Origin: Mesotaenium endlicherianum
Lineage: Eukaryota; Streptophyta; Zygnematophyceae; Zygnematales; Mesotaeniaceae
Direction: 5' to 3'
NCBI GenBank assembly: GCA_009602735.1
Contig: WELA01011136.1
Span: 1,005,293-1,069,292, forward strand
Length of the DNA: 64,000 bases
Made by a program: the position numbers and the translations under genes. Below, piece by piece: positions 43,413-54,381 of this stretch. Each line of letters opens with the position of its first letter. Position 1 is the stretch's first letter. The notes beneath the pieces are model-generated. The model was not told the origin of the DNA. It saw only the letters and a list, made by a program, of their open reading frames with translations, and ran no database searches.

Positions 43413-45089
43413 TTAGGAGGGAGATGTCCTTGAGGCCCTATACTCAGGGGAGCCAGACCTCCTCCTGTCTTGAGGTCTTCTGAAGCCTGTCAGAGAAGGA
43501 GGTTCTGTGTAAGGACCCGGCGGAGAACGCAATAACTGGGCTGTTTCCTCTTGCACAGTCTGGAACTGAAGGGAGGCAGCCTTCTTCTGGGCAGCCCTCA
43601 AACTGACAGGTACGTATACCGGCATCCCAGAAGGATGTTGCATGACATGAGCCAAGGGTACATGCCCTCTCTGCGAGGGAGATGCTGGCAGGCCTCTGGC
43701 TATCTCCCGAGCAGCCCTCCTGTCTGCCTTGTCTGACTAGGTCTCCTTGCCTAGAGATGGGCTGTGTCCTCTGGTAGTTGCCAGCCAAGTGATATCCTCC
43801 TCTTGAGCGAGTTGCTGCGGGGCCAACCCCGTCTTCTCCCTTACAGGGGATGTGGTAGGTGTCAGGATCACGGCGGGGCTAATGTCCTCCTCCTCGCCTT
43901 CCTCCTCGTCTTCCTCTGACTCCTCCTCCTCGCCGTCCCCGGGTTCCTCTGAGACTTCTGGGGTCTCTTCTGTCAGCTGCTCCAGCTCTTCCCGAGAAAA
44001 ATAATATCCTACTGACCTTCCCCTTTTGGGTGCTGGTGGGGGCTGTTGAGTCCGGACCGCATAGAGGTCCTTTTCCCCCTGCTTACTTGCCCATTTGGCA
44101 TAAGCGTGCTTCCCTTTGGAGAATGACTCTCGGGCCCTGCTTCTGTCCCCCTGCATCTCTTGGCTCATGCAGTCTCTGACTCCATCCAATCTTGGGTCCC
44201 AAGCCGCAATGTGAGGGGGCAATACTATGTTCCCCTTTAGGTCTGTCAGGAAATCCTCATCCGTCGCCCTGTCATTCTGCTGGTCCCTCATGTTGATGGT
44301 CATCCACCGCCAATCAGTGGGCTTTTGGAAGAAGGCAGCGTCTGTCTTTTTGAGAGTACAAGGGTACCAGTGCCCTGCAAAGTCCAGCTGACTGGTTTCT
44401 CTGGCCAAGAATTCCCAGCTCCTCCTCTCCACCTCATTGTACATGGCCTTGAACCTGTTGTGGGGTGTTGAGTCCTTGAAGCTGTCCGCGTCCATGGGGA
44501 TCATCCTGATGACCCTATCTGCCCCCCAGATACCAGGAATCGAGACAGCTCCTGCTTCGTTCACCTGGGCCATTGCCTTGGCCTCTCTGACCGAATATCC
44601 TTCCAACCGGGCGTAATCGTGGTAGAGGAGGAGCCCTGTGCCGACCTCTATATACTTGTCAAAGTTTTCGGATGTCTCCCCTTCCTTCTGGAGGATTTCC
44701 TTCTGCGACTCACTGCGACTTCTCTGGGCATACTTGAAGGCCTCCTCCAGTAGATCAAAGCCCTTGCCCAGCACCGTGTAGCGGTAGCTGCTGATTCTCC
44801 TCTGTTCTTCTTCTTCAGCCTGCTGCTTCCGCTTCTCCTCAGCTTGCCTCTCCTCCTCTGCTTTCTTGGCCTCCTCTGCAGCTTTTTTGTCCATTTCTTC
44901 CTGCCTCAGTCTGGCCTGTTCCTCCTCCTTCTTCTTCTTCTGTGCCTCCCGCTGTTGTTGGAGTCGTTGAGATTTCCGAGTGGAGATGGAAGATGATTCG
45001 ATGTCTCCCCAAAATTGCAAGTATTCTGCATGTGCCCCTTCCGCCCTTCTCTTCCTCTTGAGTTCCGACTTTTGAGTCATCCTGCTCAA
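43413..45089 (-). pseudogene. Extra ORF (aORF), copy A3, one premature TAG
   Basis: Best copy of the family A accessory protein, about 558 codons. Single open frame from MSRMTQKS to a TAG at 43737 (450 residues). A1 has CAG there and reads on through a tail ending EYRASGTSPS; A3 is open in the same phase to 43413. Residues about 55-115 are a Glu/Lys/Ala/Gln coiled-coil stretch. About 120-330 look folded (GKGFDLLEEAFKYA, GAVSIPGIWGADRVIRM, FAGHWYPCTLKK, HIAAWDPRLDGVRD). About 370-410 are strongly acidic (EEESEEDEEEGEEED). No membrane segment, signal or zinc knuckle. Not recognised; possibly a nuclear or RNP factor. Confidence 0.8.
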
Positions 45090-45370
45090 TCATAAACACA
45101 ATGCAGTTAGTGAAGTCATGATATTTTGCCGCTTCTGAGTGCCCTTGATGAAGAGGAACGCGATCGGAAGAGTTCCTAGTGTGGAATACCTGGTGTGAGT
45201 GAATATAAGGGAAAATTGACTTGGAGAGCAAGTGAGTGTGAGCGCAGGTTGAGTGTGTAATATGGTGATCAGAGAATACCACTCTCTCCAACTTAATTTT
45301 AAAGGTGGGCTGCCTATCACAACTGTCACAAACTGTCACATCCCCCTCCAACTTATATGGAGACACGACC
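45090..45370 (-). promoter_or_regulatory. A3 spacer before the aORF
   Basis: Homologous to 12669-12950 in A1, with the same two polypurine-like tracts, the TTTAAAATTAAG block and the TTGAGCAG acceptor-like end next to the aORF start. Conservation between two copies argues for a function, or only for recent common origin. Confidence 0.4.
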
Positions 45371-45375
45371 GCCTG

Positions 45376-45894
45376 TCACCTTCCCGTGTCAACTGAAATG
45401 ACTGTTTCGAGTGCAGTTACTTTGACAGTTGTGGGGATGAAAATGACCATTTTTGTCAGTTTATCCACGACTACCAGTATCGAATCATGCCCATTAGCAA
45501 TTCGTGGCAGTGTGACCACCCAGTCCATGGATATAGTTTCCCAGCGTCCAGCTGGGATGGGCAGTGGTTGCAAGAGACCTACGGGTGGTGTGTGCCGAGA
45601 CTTATTTCTCTGACACTGGTCACAGGACTTGACATATTTCAAGACCTCCCGGGGTAACCCCTCCCAATGATAATGTTTTGCCAGTTTGCCAACAGTTTTG
45701 GCCTGCCCCAAATGTCCACGCAGGAGACTGTCATGAGCTTGACTCAGTAAGCGAGACCTTATTTCCAAGTTATTAGGAATGACCAGCTTCAGCCTGCCTG
45801 AAGTGCTTTCAGTCACCCAGACCCCTCCCTNCTCCCTGAAGCTTATACCCGAGTGCAGTAGCACGACACACACCAGTAGTGGGGCTGGGCTCAA
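45376..45894 (-). pseudogene. A3 integrase, truncated
   Basis: Zinc region complete here (HDSLLRGHLG, CDQCQR) and the first catalytic Asp present (SMDWVVTLP). The frame then runs out at TALET, and the second Asp, the Glu and the chromodomain are deleted. An N at 45831 between two copies of CTCCCT breaks the upstream frame. Confidence 0.88.
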
Positions 45895-48330
45895 ATGTTA
45901 GGTCAGAAAGGTAGGCTTTCCTAAGTTGTTCTAGGAAGGACTTCTTCACCTTTAGTGAAGTGAGTGCACACAAGACTTTATCTACAGCATGCTGACTAAA
46001 GTTCCTTTCTTGCAAGTCAGGTCTTCTAGAGAGTGCATCAGCAGGATTCAACTTCCCTGGTTTGTAGTCGATCTGGACTTGGAACTGCTCCAGCATCTGG
46101 CTCCAGCGGTTCTCCCTCCTCGACAGCTTGGACTTCTTCTGAAAGTGGGTCAGAGCTAGATGATCTGTAATCACCTTAAAAGCTTTACCATGTAAGTATG
46201 CTCTCCACTGTTTGAGTACATGAATGATAGCTAGCAGCTCTTTATCATGCACTGAGTAATTAATTTCCGCTGGATTAAATTTCATAGACTCCTACAACAC
46301 AGGATGCCACTCCTGCCGTACCTTACCATCCTTTGTGGGTTTGTCAGCAGGCAGCAACAAAATAGCACCTATGGCAAAGTCAGAGGCATCAGTAACCACC
46401 TGCACCGGTTTGCTGGGGTCATACACGGCTAGCACTGGGGCAGAACAAAGGGCATCTTTAAGGGTCTTGAAGGCAGCCTGCTGCTCTTCCCCCCACACAT
46501 ACCCGATGTCTTTCTTAGTAAGGTCAGTCAGTTTACTGGCCTTTGTGGAATAATTCTCAATAAATCTCCTATAGTAGTTAGCCAACCCGAGGAAGGATCT
46601 AACTTTAGAGACAGACTGTGGTACTGGCCAGTCCCTTTTGGTCTGGAATTTCTTAGGATCCATACTGATGCCCTCTTTATTGACAACGTGACCTAAGAAT
46701 TCAAACCTTTCCTTAAAGAAATCACACTTGCTCATTTTAGCATACGAGTGATTTTTTCGCAGAGTGTCCAGGACTGTCTTTAAGTGTTCAGTGTGCTGAG
46801 CTTCATCTTTAAAGAAAGTTAGAATATCATCCAGGAAAACTTGCACAAACTTATCCAAATAAGGTCTGAAAATGTCATTCATAGCACCCATGAAGGTAGC
46901 AGGAGCATTAGTCAGTCCAAATGGCATCAAGTTGAACTCATAGTGTCCATAAAGTGTACAGAAGGCAGTCTTGTGTTCGTCTCCCTCAGCAATTTTGATT
47001 TGATGATAACCACTCTTGAGATCTATCTTACTGAACACCTTAGCACCAGACAGGGTATCAAGCAAGTCCTCGATTCTGGGTAAAGCATACTTGTTCTTTA
47101 CTGTAATTCTGTTCAGGGCTCTGTAATCCACACACATCCGCATACTGCCATCCTTTTTCTTAACAAATAGGATAGGTGCGCCGTACGGTGATTTACTGGG
47201 AGAAATGTAACCATTTTCCTCCAGCTCTGCAATCTGTGTTTTCAACTCCTCGCTCTCCAAATAAGACAAGCCATAAGTGCGTTGCCAGGGTGGCTGGCTA
47301 CCAGGTAATAGATCAATCCTATGATCTACTTCCCTTTTAGGGGGTAGTCCTGGAGGCATGTTAAACACATCAGTGTACTGAGCAACAATTTTTGCAGCAG
47401 TAGGGTGCTCCGGAGGGCTTACCTTTTTCTCAACCACTTCTTCAGGTTGAGGAGGTACCTCTCTTAGCAGCAGACAGAACATTCTGTCTTCCTTCTGGTT
47501 CCAGCTTTTGACGAACTCCATTGCATTCAGCAACTTGCATCCTTCTGGAAGCCTCTTCTTTTCCTTCATTTGCCATCCACACAGGACAAGAGGAAGAGCA
47601 CTGGTGGGTGCCAAGTCAGTCTGCCCATCACTGGCTCCTCTCACTTTAACTGTACCTCTGCTCCAACACACTTCAGCTTGATGTCTATTAAGCCAGGACC
47701 TGCCTAGCACGAGATCATAAAAGCCAGTGTTGAGTACCTCAAATGTAAGCGTTTCAGTTAGAACTGCAATGCCAGAACCTAACTGGACCTCAATAGGCTT
47801 GGTTATAACTCCTCCCGGGATACTTGAGGCATCTCCAAGGAATATTTTTCTATTCCCTTGGGTGACAGTAGGCAGCCTTAGCCGCTTAACTAAGTCCTTG
47901 TGGATAAAGGTATGTGACGCCCCTCCGTCAACAAATGCCCTCACCTTCCTACCTGCAATCATGCAATGCAGTAGGATAGGGGGGACTGTCTTTTCCTGAC
48001 TTTCGCATTGTTCCCTGACTGAGCAAAAAAATGTTGGACATCAGGTGGAACAAGAGCATCCAGAGTGTGCACTCTCTGGACGTCTATATTGCTGATGGTC
48101 TCCTTTACCTGGTTGTCAGGAATGCATAGTGAATCCAGTTCAGCAGGACCCATAATACCTGCTACGAGGGCAGCTAGTGACGACTCACTATCTCTGGCAT
48201 CCTCACAGTCAGTAGACTGGATTACTGACTGTTGCTGTCTTTTAAAGGCTGGTCTTTTCTCTCGACCTTTGGCAGGTGCTTGACTGGACACTGTTCTCTG
48301 TAGTGGCCTTTCTGCTGACAATGGTAGCAA
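45809..48330 (-). pseudogene. A3 protease, reverse transcriptase, RNase H
   Basis: Pol opens in the -1 frame over the gag end. The protease loop [12 protein letters not shown] is intact. RT has FLDDILTFF with both Asp present, but several substitutions at positions constant in A1 and A2 ([14 protein letters not shown]). A stop (TAC to TAG) at about 46291 cuts RNase H, which continues to 45809 ([23 protein letters not shown]). A one-base loss near 48010 splits the protease N-terminus. Confidence 0.88.
48205..48246 (-). promoter_or_regulatory. A3 gag-pol -1 frameshift signal
   Basis: On the minus strand: slippery heptamer TTTAAAA (48240-48246), read T TTA AAA in the gag frame. A 7-base spacer GACAGCA follows, then a perfect 10-bp hairpin, ACAGTCAGTA with TACTGACTGT and an 8-base loop. 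The gag TAA is five codons after the heptamer, inside the stem. Pol is open in the -1 frame across the site (AFKRQQQ). Confidence 0.82.
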
Positions 48331-49695
48331 GTGGATTTTGCTGAGGCTGGTCTCGGCTTAGTCCTACCACCACCCCTCCCATAGCCACCTCGAGAGGAAT
48401 CACCTCTACCTCTAGACTGAATAGCATTGTACTCATACCCATATTCATCACCCTGAATATCCTCAGCCTGGTCTGCTTCAATTGCATTATAGGAACCGTG
48501 GGGCTTTTTGACAATCTTAGACACCAAAGCGTTACCGCTTGTGATTGAACTGCTGCTGATCCCAGGCGTCAGCATCCTGGATCAAGTCAGCCAGTTTCTC
48601 ATACTTTTTCTCAGCAAAATGACCAGAGACCTCGGATTTCAAGCCATACCTGAAGCATGCTATCCTATACCGTTCTGGCAATTCCGGCTGCTTCATCATG
48701 TTCTCTTGGAACTTTTGAGCAAACTCAGCAACTGAAGTGGTCTGCTTCAGTGTCAGGGAGATCATCGCATAGATAGCTTTCTCCTGCTGGTTGATGACAT
48801 CAAACTTCTCATGCAACTTCTCGACAAACTCTACCCACGTAGGGTCACCGAGTTGCCGAGCCTTACGCTCTTCCTTCCAGTAAAGCCACCAGTCTGCGGC
48901 ACTGCCTTTCAGTAGCGCACCGGTGTGCCTGACCTTCTCGTAATCTTGCAGATCTGGGTAGTTCTCCAGCCACTGCTCAACATCCGCAAGACACTTGATC
49001 AGGTAATATTTTCTGTTTCCCTTATGATCATAGTCCTGGGGAGGTTTCGGCTTGGGCTTACTAGGCCCTAGGCCACCACCACTAGTGGTGTGAGACCCCA
49101 GTTGGTCTCTGTCCCGCAGTAGGGACATTATGATTCTTTTGTCCTCCTCTTGAAACTGATACATGGTCGCCATTTGCGACTGCATCTGAACGAACAATGC
49201 TCCCAAGTCTACACTCTGGGGTGGTAGATTAGCAAATGCAGCAGCAGCATTGGCATCTACTCGCTGAGTAGTGTCCTCAACAATCCCTCTTGCTCCTGCA
49301 GCAGCAATTCCTGCCGCATTCAGCCGGTCACGTATTTGACCTAGGGGTACATTGAGTTGTACGGCAGGAGGTGGGTTCAGAACATTGGCCCTTGATGCCA
49401 TAAGTTCTTCAACAGTGCGCTCGTCAGCTGGCTGTCCTTCCCTCCTTTGTATATCTTCAGCGGCCTTTGCTACTTGTTCAGCTTCTAGTCTGGCTATCTC
49501 CTCCTCAGCTTGCTGAGCTGCGACTGAGGCAATAGCAGCTGCCTCATCTGCAGCCTCCCTAGCTGCAGTATCCGCTACTGCTTCCGAATAGGTACGGTTT
49601 CCCGCTACATGGCTTTCCGCCTGGTTTTCGACATTCTCGTTATCCTGGTTCTCCATGTCTCGGGAGTTGCTAGTTTGAGACCTTGTCCTTACCAT
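48222..49695 (-). pseudogene. A3 gag with a 5-base deletion
   Basis: Begins MVRTRSQTSNSRDMEN after the primer site. Helical Ala/Glu-rich N-terminus, capsid domain (GSAADWWLYWKEERKA), Gly/Arg repeats and CCHC knuckle (CYHCQQKGHYREQC), ending KDSNSQ. A 5-base loss near 48535 relative to A2 shifts the frame between capsid and knuckle. Confidence 0.88.
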
Positions 49696-49716
49696 ACAAA
49701 GAAGACTGTGATAACT

Positions 49717-49728
49717 GCTCCGATACCA
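49717..49728 (-). promoter_or_regulatory. A3 primer binding site
   Basis: TGGTATCGGAGC on the minus strand, identical to A1, one base after the 5' LTR. Confidence 0.85.
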
Positions 49729-49729
49729 C

Positions 49730-50446
49730 TGAAATGAATCGACTTACCAAATAGGCGATTAACAATTAATAAAGATCTTTATATCAGCAAGTAATCTTTA
49801 TGGTAATTTCCGTTAACTGGTTAAACGGCAAAGGACAATACACTAGCAGTGAATAATACTCGTAAGTCAAATGCGAGTAAACTAGCATCAATAATGCAAA
49901 TCAGTAAACTCATACATAAGCAAGGTTAGAAGACAGTGCGTATCAATGGCTTCTCGCCTTGGATTCAGATCTCTCTCAGTAAGCTGTACAAGAGAGTTGG
50001 CCTCGTTTCCGAATGCCGAACTCGAGAGCAATGTCTAGCATATGTACATGGAATGAGTTTACTGTTCAACGGTCAGTGCGATGGCACCGCCTACCCGGGA
50101 GTTAACCACGTTGGTAGGACCTCGGTTAACCAAATCCACCGCCATCTCCCATCATCCCGAATCGCCATCCATCATAGGGATGTCATCTGGCCATTCATCT
50201 AGCATACCACACTTACATGCATGTCGAGGCAGTTCGCTGCTACCGAGTACAGAAGTCAGCTGGCTGTTAAAGAATGTGTCAGCAAGCTGACTTAAGGTGA
50301 CCTCAGCCTGCTACTTCCGGCCTGAGTCATTAAATTGATATTAAATATCAAGTCCAGCAGACTGATCGTTAATTAGAGTTCAGCAGGCTTATTTAACTAT
50401 ATTATTTAAATGAATATTATGTCCACCAATGTACTGATTCATTACA
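49730..50446 (-). repeat. A3 5' LTR
   Basis: Few differences from the 3' LTR at 42606, one being a short loss near 50388. Suggests a fairly recent insertion. Confidence 0.95.
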
Positions 50447-50451
50447 GTAGG
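50447..50451. repeat. Target site duplication GTAGG, right (A3)
   Basis: Matches 42601-42605. Confidence 0.95.
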
Positions 50452-51788
50452 TACCCTAGGCACGCACAAAATAAAAAAGTACACTACACTGTCACTACAG
50501 TTCCTTAGAACTTTCTATGCCACAGTCAGCAAGGGTCCTACCCTTCCTCTTCAAACATAATAATGTATTAGAATGAACTCCACAATTCTTCTTCAACGTA
50601 GGTCTTGATCTGCATTTTTTTCAAATATAGCAAACCTCTCCTTCATCAGCAACTTCTAAAGCGACATGACCTTGCTCTTTCCTCTCATCCCAAATCTTCT
50701 TCCTACCAGCACCACAACGAGCACCTCCTCGAGAAACACCGTAAGCATTGGAACCTTTTTTAATTACATCAGACATCAGGCCCAAGTCACTGCCACCCTG
50801 GCTAGACGTGCTAGGATTGTTTATAATCAGACAGTCAAAGTCTTTTGAGCAGGTGACTGACACAAGTCTGGAGTTACAAAAGAAGGCTTGGCAACAACTA
50901 AATTAGCCTGCAAATCATAGACACAGATGACATCGGTGTCCTCTTGCCCTGTTACTTGACTACACTGGTCAAGACTTATGACAACACTAAAACTCTCAAG
51001 AGGTACCTGATCCACCTTCTGTTTACCCTTGGCAGCAGCCCTCACAATATCTGAGATGCTACCATCACATTGAGAAGGCAATTTGGAATGAAAGGGGCGG
51101 TCATAAAATCCACCACAAGTGTCTTCATGAGCACTTTGAGGATCACTCATCTTTGCAGAGTGAGAATCAGGTTCTAACTTGACAGCCTTTTTAGAGGACC
51201 AACACGAGTACGAATTTCAGCACGCACACACCATTTAGCAGTGTAATGACCTGGATAAGCCAAATCAGTTGCTTTTGTGCTTTGCAAACAACAAATGACC
51301 TTCTAGCAACCTTCATTTGCTCCCAAACAACATGAGGGTCTACCTCCTCCCTGCAAGGTTTTTTGAAATTGCCATTGAAAAGGTTGTCAAAGGCTGCACG
51401 CTTAGGCCGTGAAGACTCTTTCTCCAACACCCTCTTTGGCAGGACCGGCGTTGAAGGAGGAATCTGGTTGGCACCAACGGAGGAAGTTCTCTTGCCTTCT
51501 TCAGGGGGGGTGGACTCATAGCGAGCTCCATCGTAGCGAAAAACAACACCAAGAGTAAGATTCTTCGTATCTATGACATCACTAATGGTGTCTTCCGTGT
51601 CTAGAACATGTCTATCCGGATGGTTGAGGACTTCTTCTACCACAATGTCACCCTGAAACGACAGCACTCTCTACCTTTTCACTGGGAACTTTGAGGGCAC
51701 GAAAAAGTTTCGGCTTCAGAGTTTCTACGAGCCATCCAATAGAATGGATCACATTCTCAGCTTTCAACGGGTAGACAAGAGGCTTCAT
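50452..51788 (-). pseudogene. Unrecognised protein remnant, N-terminal part
   Basis: Minus-strand coding-like segments in shifting frames. A plausible start is the ATG at 51786-51788 (MKPLVYPLKAENVIHSIGW). Next come DIVVEEVLNHPDRHVLDTED with KRAAFDNLFNGNFKKPC, then ATDLAYPGHYTAKWCVRAEI, then SDPQSAHEDTCGGFYDRPFH, then a Gly/Arg/Lys patch (RGGARCGAGRKKIWDERK). Frame changes occur near 51655, 51200 and 50830; some may be introns. It runs into the A3 target site and continues at 42600. No domain recognised. It may be a transposon protein or a host gene killed by A3. Confidence 0.45.
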
Positions 51789-53361
51789 GCCAAAATGGAT
51801 ACAAAAACGAAGTCCAGAAATTGCAGAAATTGTGAGACTGGAGGGAAAAAGTTCAAATAATCTACTAAAGAGTGCTAAGCAGTGTTTACTGAAGAAGGGA
51901 AACTAACACTAGACGAAGCTGCAATTACTTCTTACCAATGTACTTATTATCAACTTACACAATGGCGGGAATAATTAACACAAGTCTAAGGCACAAAGAT
52001 TGGTAGCAAGTGCTAGCAAGAGCATTATGAGATGAGCTCAAGAGCCGGCTAGGGACACTGAAGCGAGCAAAGTGAAACAAGCACAAAGAAGCAAATTGTC
52101 GAAAGAATTGAGGCAGCTTCAGGCTGCTTTAGCCAGATTTAGGCCTGCTTTAGGCGAATGGCGGCCAATGGAGGCACATGCACAACACATGCACAACCAT
52201 GCACAACTGCCGCTGTGCACCACTGTGCACAAACATGCACGAATGGTCATGCTGCTTGTCGCCACTTAACGCTCATTGCAACACATTGCAGGCAATTACA
52301 GGCTCATTGACGCACATTGACGCCAATTGACCTGATCAAATCCAATTGAAACCTGATTGAAACCAATTGAAACAGCCGAAAACAGCTCACACTGGCTCAC
52401 ACCTTGTCACACCCAGTCACACCTAATGAACCGGGATCAACCGGGATCATAACCGATCACAACAAATCACAACTGGATGCAACTGGATCACAACACCTCC
52501 ACGTGCCTCCACGGCATGATCACACATGGTTGTGCCGATTAAGCAAGTGTCGCCACCAGTCGCAACGCGTCGACAAAAGTCGTCAAGGATAGCAATTGGT
52601 CGCCATAAGTCGCCTCTAATCGCAAATTTCTCGCAAAAAGTACAGAAGTACACCATTGTCATTTTAAAAAAACAGAAAAAACAAAGAAAATGGTACAGTA
52701 AACAGCGAATTTTGCCGGCTACTGGCCGGTTAATGCGACATTGCGTACCTCTCAATTTTTTTTGAAAACAACGGCATTAAATTTCAGAATTTGAAAACCG
52801 AGGGCTAATTTAGAACCCCTTTGAATTCACAAGACAATACAACTGAAGGTTTGAAATACAGACCACAGAATACTGCCAGATTGAAAAATGTTTTAAAAAT
52901 ATTAGATTTTTGATTTTTGAACCTTAAAAATGTCGTAATACAATCAAACTGCTTTTTTCCCGCAAAATTTGATAAAAGTGCGCTACCTAAAAAGCTTTAA
53001 ATTTTCGGCGCTAAATGCCCCCTCCGCCTGGGGGGAGTTACCCCCCCATGGGGCGACAGCTACGCAGCAGCTGCTCGGCAGCTGCGCAGCAGCTGCTTGC
53101 AGCTGATTGGCTGCGAGGAGATTGCTCTCGCAGTGCCATTTATCAAAATTTATTCTGAATATTTCTTATACAAAATATTACTTTGTGTCAGCTGAATGTG
53201 ACGCGGTAAGCAACTTTCACGACGTCAGAAGACGTTTGCTCGTGGACTAGTGCTCTTTTTAGCACTTGTTGAGGTCCAACAAGCCCGGAGGCATTTGTCT
53301 CGAGAAGAGACGCAATGCACGCTCGATCGTCAAAGCTTTGATCAGACGAGCTTTCATAGTA
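51789..53361. other. Intergenic, low-complexity blocks
   Basis: No gene seen. 52260-52500 is rich in short imperfect direct repeats (CATTGACGCC, CAATTGAAACC, GGATCAACCGGGATCA, ATCACAAC). 52540-52640 repeats GTCGCCA/GTCGCAA. Near 53026 a G6/C7 pair (CTGGGGGGAGTTACCCCCCC) can form a hairpin, followed by a CAGCAGCTGC repeat block to 53110. Confidence 0.4.
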
Positions 53362-54381
53362 ATGATCAGACGAGCTTTCATAGTAATGCAGGAAACTACA
53401 CCTTCTGTCTTTGAATTCAGGCTTTCTGATCCCTCTGACGGAAATATATACTTTCACGAAGAATGCGATCTCTACCTGCAACCCCATTCTGGAACAATGA
53501 ATGAAAGCAATAAACAGGGAGAAAGGCGCAAGAGTAAAGGGGTGGTTGTGAACTTACAAGAATTGGCCATTTTCCACTTATCTGTTCTTTCTCTGCGTGG
53601 GCGCCACAAGAAGACCATCCATGCTCCTCCTGAAGTTTTACCCTCTAGTGTCGATTTACAAGTATGTACAAGTGCCAAACCAAACGTAATCTCTCCACAA
53701 TCAACGCCAGCTCCTAGAAATGAAGGCCGCTTGAGGCGCCTCTCTTTCTCGAGGAAGGGTGCTCCTCTTCTTCTTGGGAGCAATTCCCATGAGAAGCTGA
53801 AACTAGAGAACAAGGCTGAGTCAAGGGTGTCAAATGATCCTTATAATAGAACTGGCGGAGGAACAGAGGTGAACCGCCAAGAGTCAAAACACCAAGAAAC
53901 GTCTTCAAGTCATTATCCGGAACCTCAACCTCGGCAAAGAGCGCGTAGTAGCTTTGGGGGGAAGACTTCCGCAAGAGTTTCCGCACATGGTGAAGATACT
54001 TCAAGGGAGGGTAACATTCCTCGTGTACAAAGCAACACACAAGGAGTAGAAAGCAGGAACAACGGAATTCCATCACTTCCAGGGTCCGCACAGGGCTCAC
54101 ATTCTCCCTTGCCAAATGAAGAAGTCACAAGAACCACAGTCACTCATGGACCATTGCAACCTTTGGGTAACAAGCCGAGCAGCCAGGAGGGGCTATCTGC
54201 AAGAAGTACAGAAAAACGACCAAGAATTCAGCTACTCCACTACATTGAGCCTGGATGGGGAGGGTGCGTCTACTGGCCTTGCATGTTTCGTATATCAATA
54301 ATTGATTTGCTATGGGCCCTACCTGCCCATTACACGCATATATCCGTCCACGTTTTTGTTTTTTTGAAGAAAGAGCTTTGA
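53362..54381 (+). CDS. Unrecognised open frame, 339 residues
   Basis: Long uninterrupted frame; the upstream part of the same frame is open to 53266 without ATG. The region begins with a perfect tandem duplication of 24 bases giving RRAFIVM twice, the second of which holds the chosen ATG. The first third looks structured (VFEFRLSDPSDGNIYFHEEC, VVNLQELAIFHLSVLSLRG). The middle is Ser/Arg/Asn-rich and probably disordered. The last 40 residues are hydrophobic (IIDLLWALPAHY) and may read into an intron or 3' untranslated region. It may be one exon of a larger gene. Confidence 0.4.
   Translation: MIRRAFIVMQETTPSVFEFRLSDPSDGNIYFHEECDLYLQPHSGTMNESNKQGERRKSKGVVVNLQELAIFHLSVLSLRGRHKKTIHAPPEVLPSSVDLQVCTSAKPNVISPQSTPAPRNEGRLRRLSFSRKGAPLLLGSNSHEKLKLENKAESRVSNDPYNRTGGGTEVNRQESKHQETSSSHYPEPQPRQRARSSFGGKTSARVSAHGEDTSREGNIPRVQSNTQGVESRNNGIPSLPGSAQGSHSPLPNEEVTRTTVTHGPLQPLGNKPSSQEGLSARSTEKRPRIQLLHYIEPGWGGCVYWPCMFRISIIDLLWALPAHYTHISVHVFVFLKKEL

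Larger units (their letters stand above)
42606..50446 (-). mobile_element. Family A copy A3 (both LTRs, integrase deleted)
   Basis: 7.84-kb element with 722- and 717-bp LTRs, a matching target duplication and a primer site like A1. Relative to A1 it lacks about 1 kb covering most of the integrase core and the chromodomain; short homology (GACAGTTA against GACTGTTT) is present at the join. It keeps the aORF and the frameshift signal. Non-autonomous for integration in its present form. Confidence 0.94.

Noticed and set aside
51634-51660. 26-base intron joining two frames of the unknown remnant
   Set aside because: GT and AG are present and the join is in phase, but such a short intron is unlikely; an indel is simpler.
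53362-53520. SAS-6-like N-terminus in VFEFRLSDPSD
   Set aside because: Only a short phrase resembles the centriole protein; the following residues do not fit.
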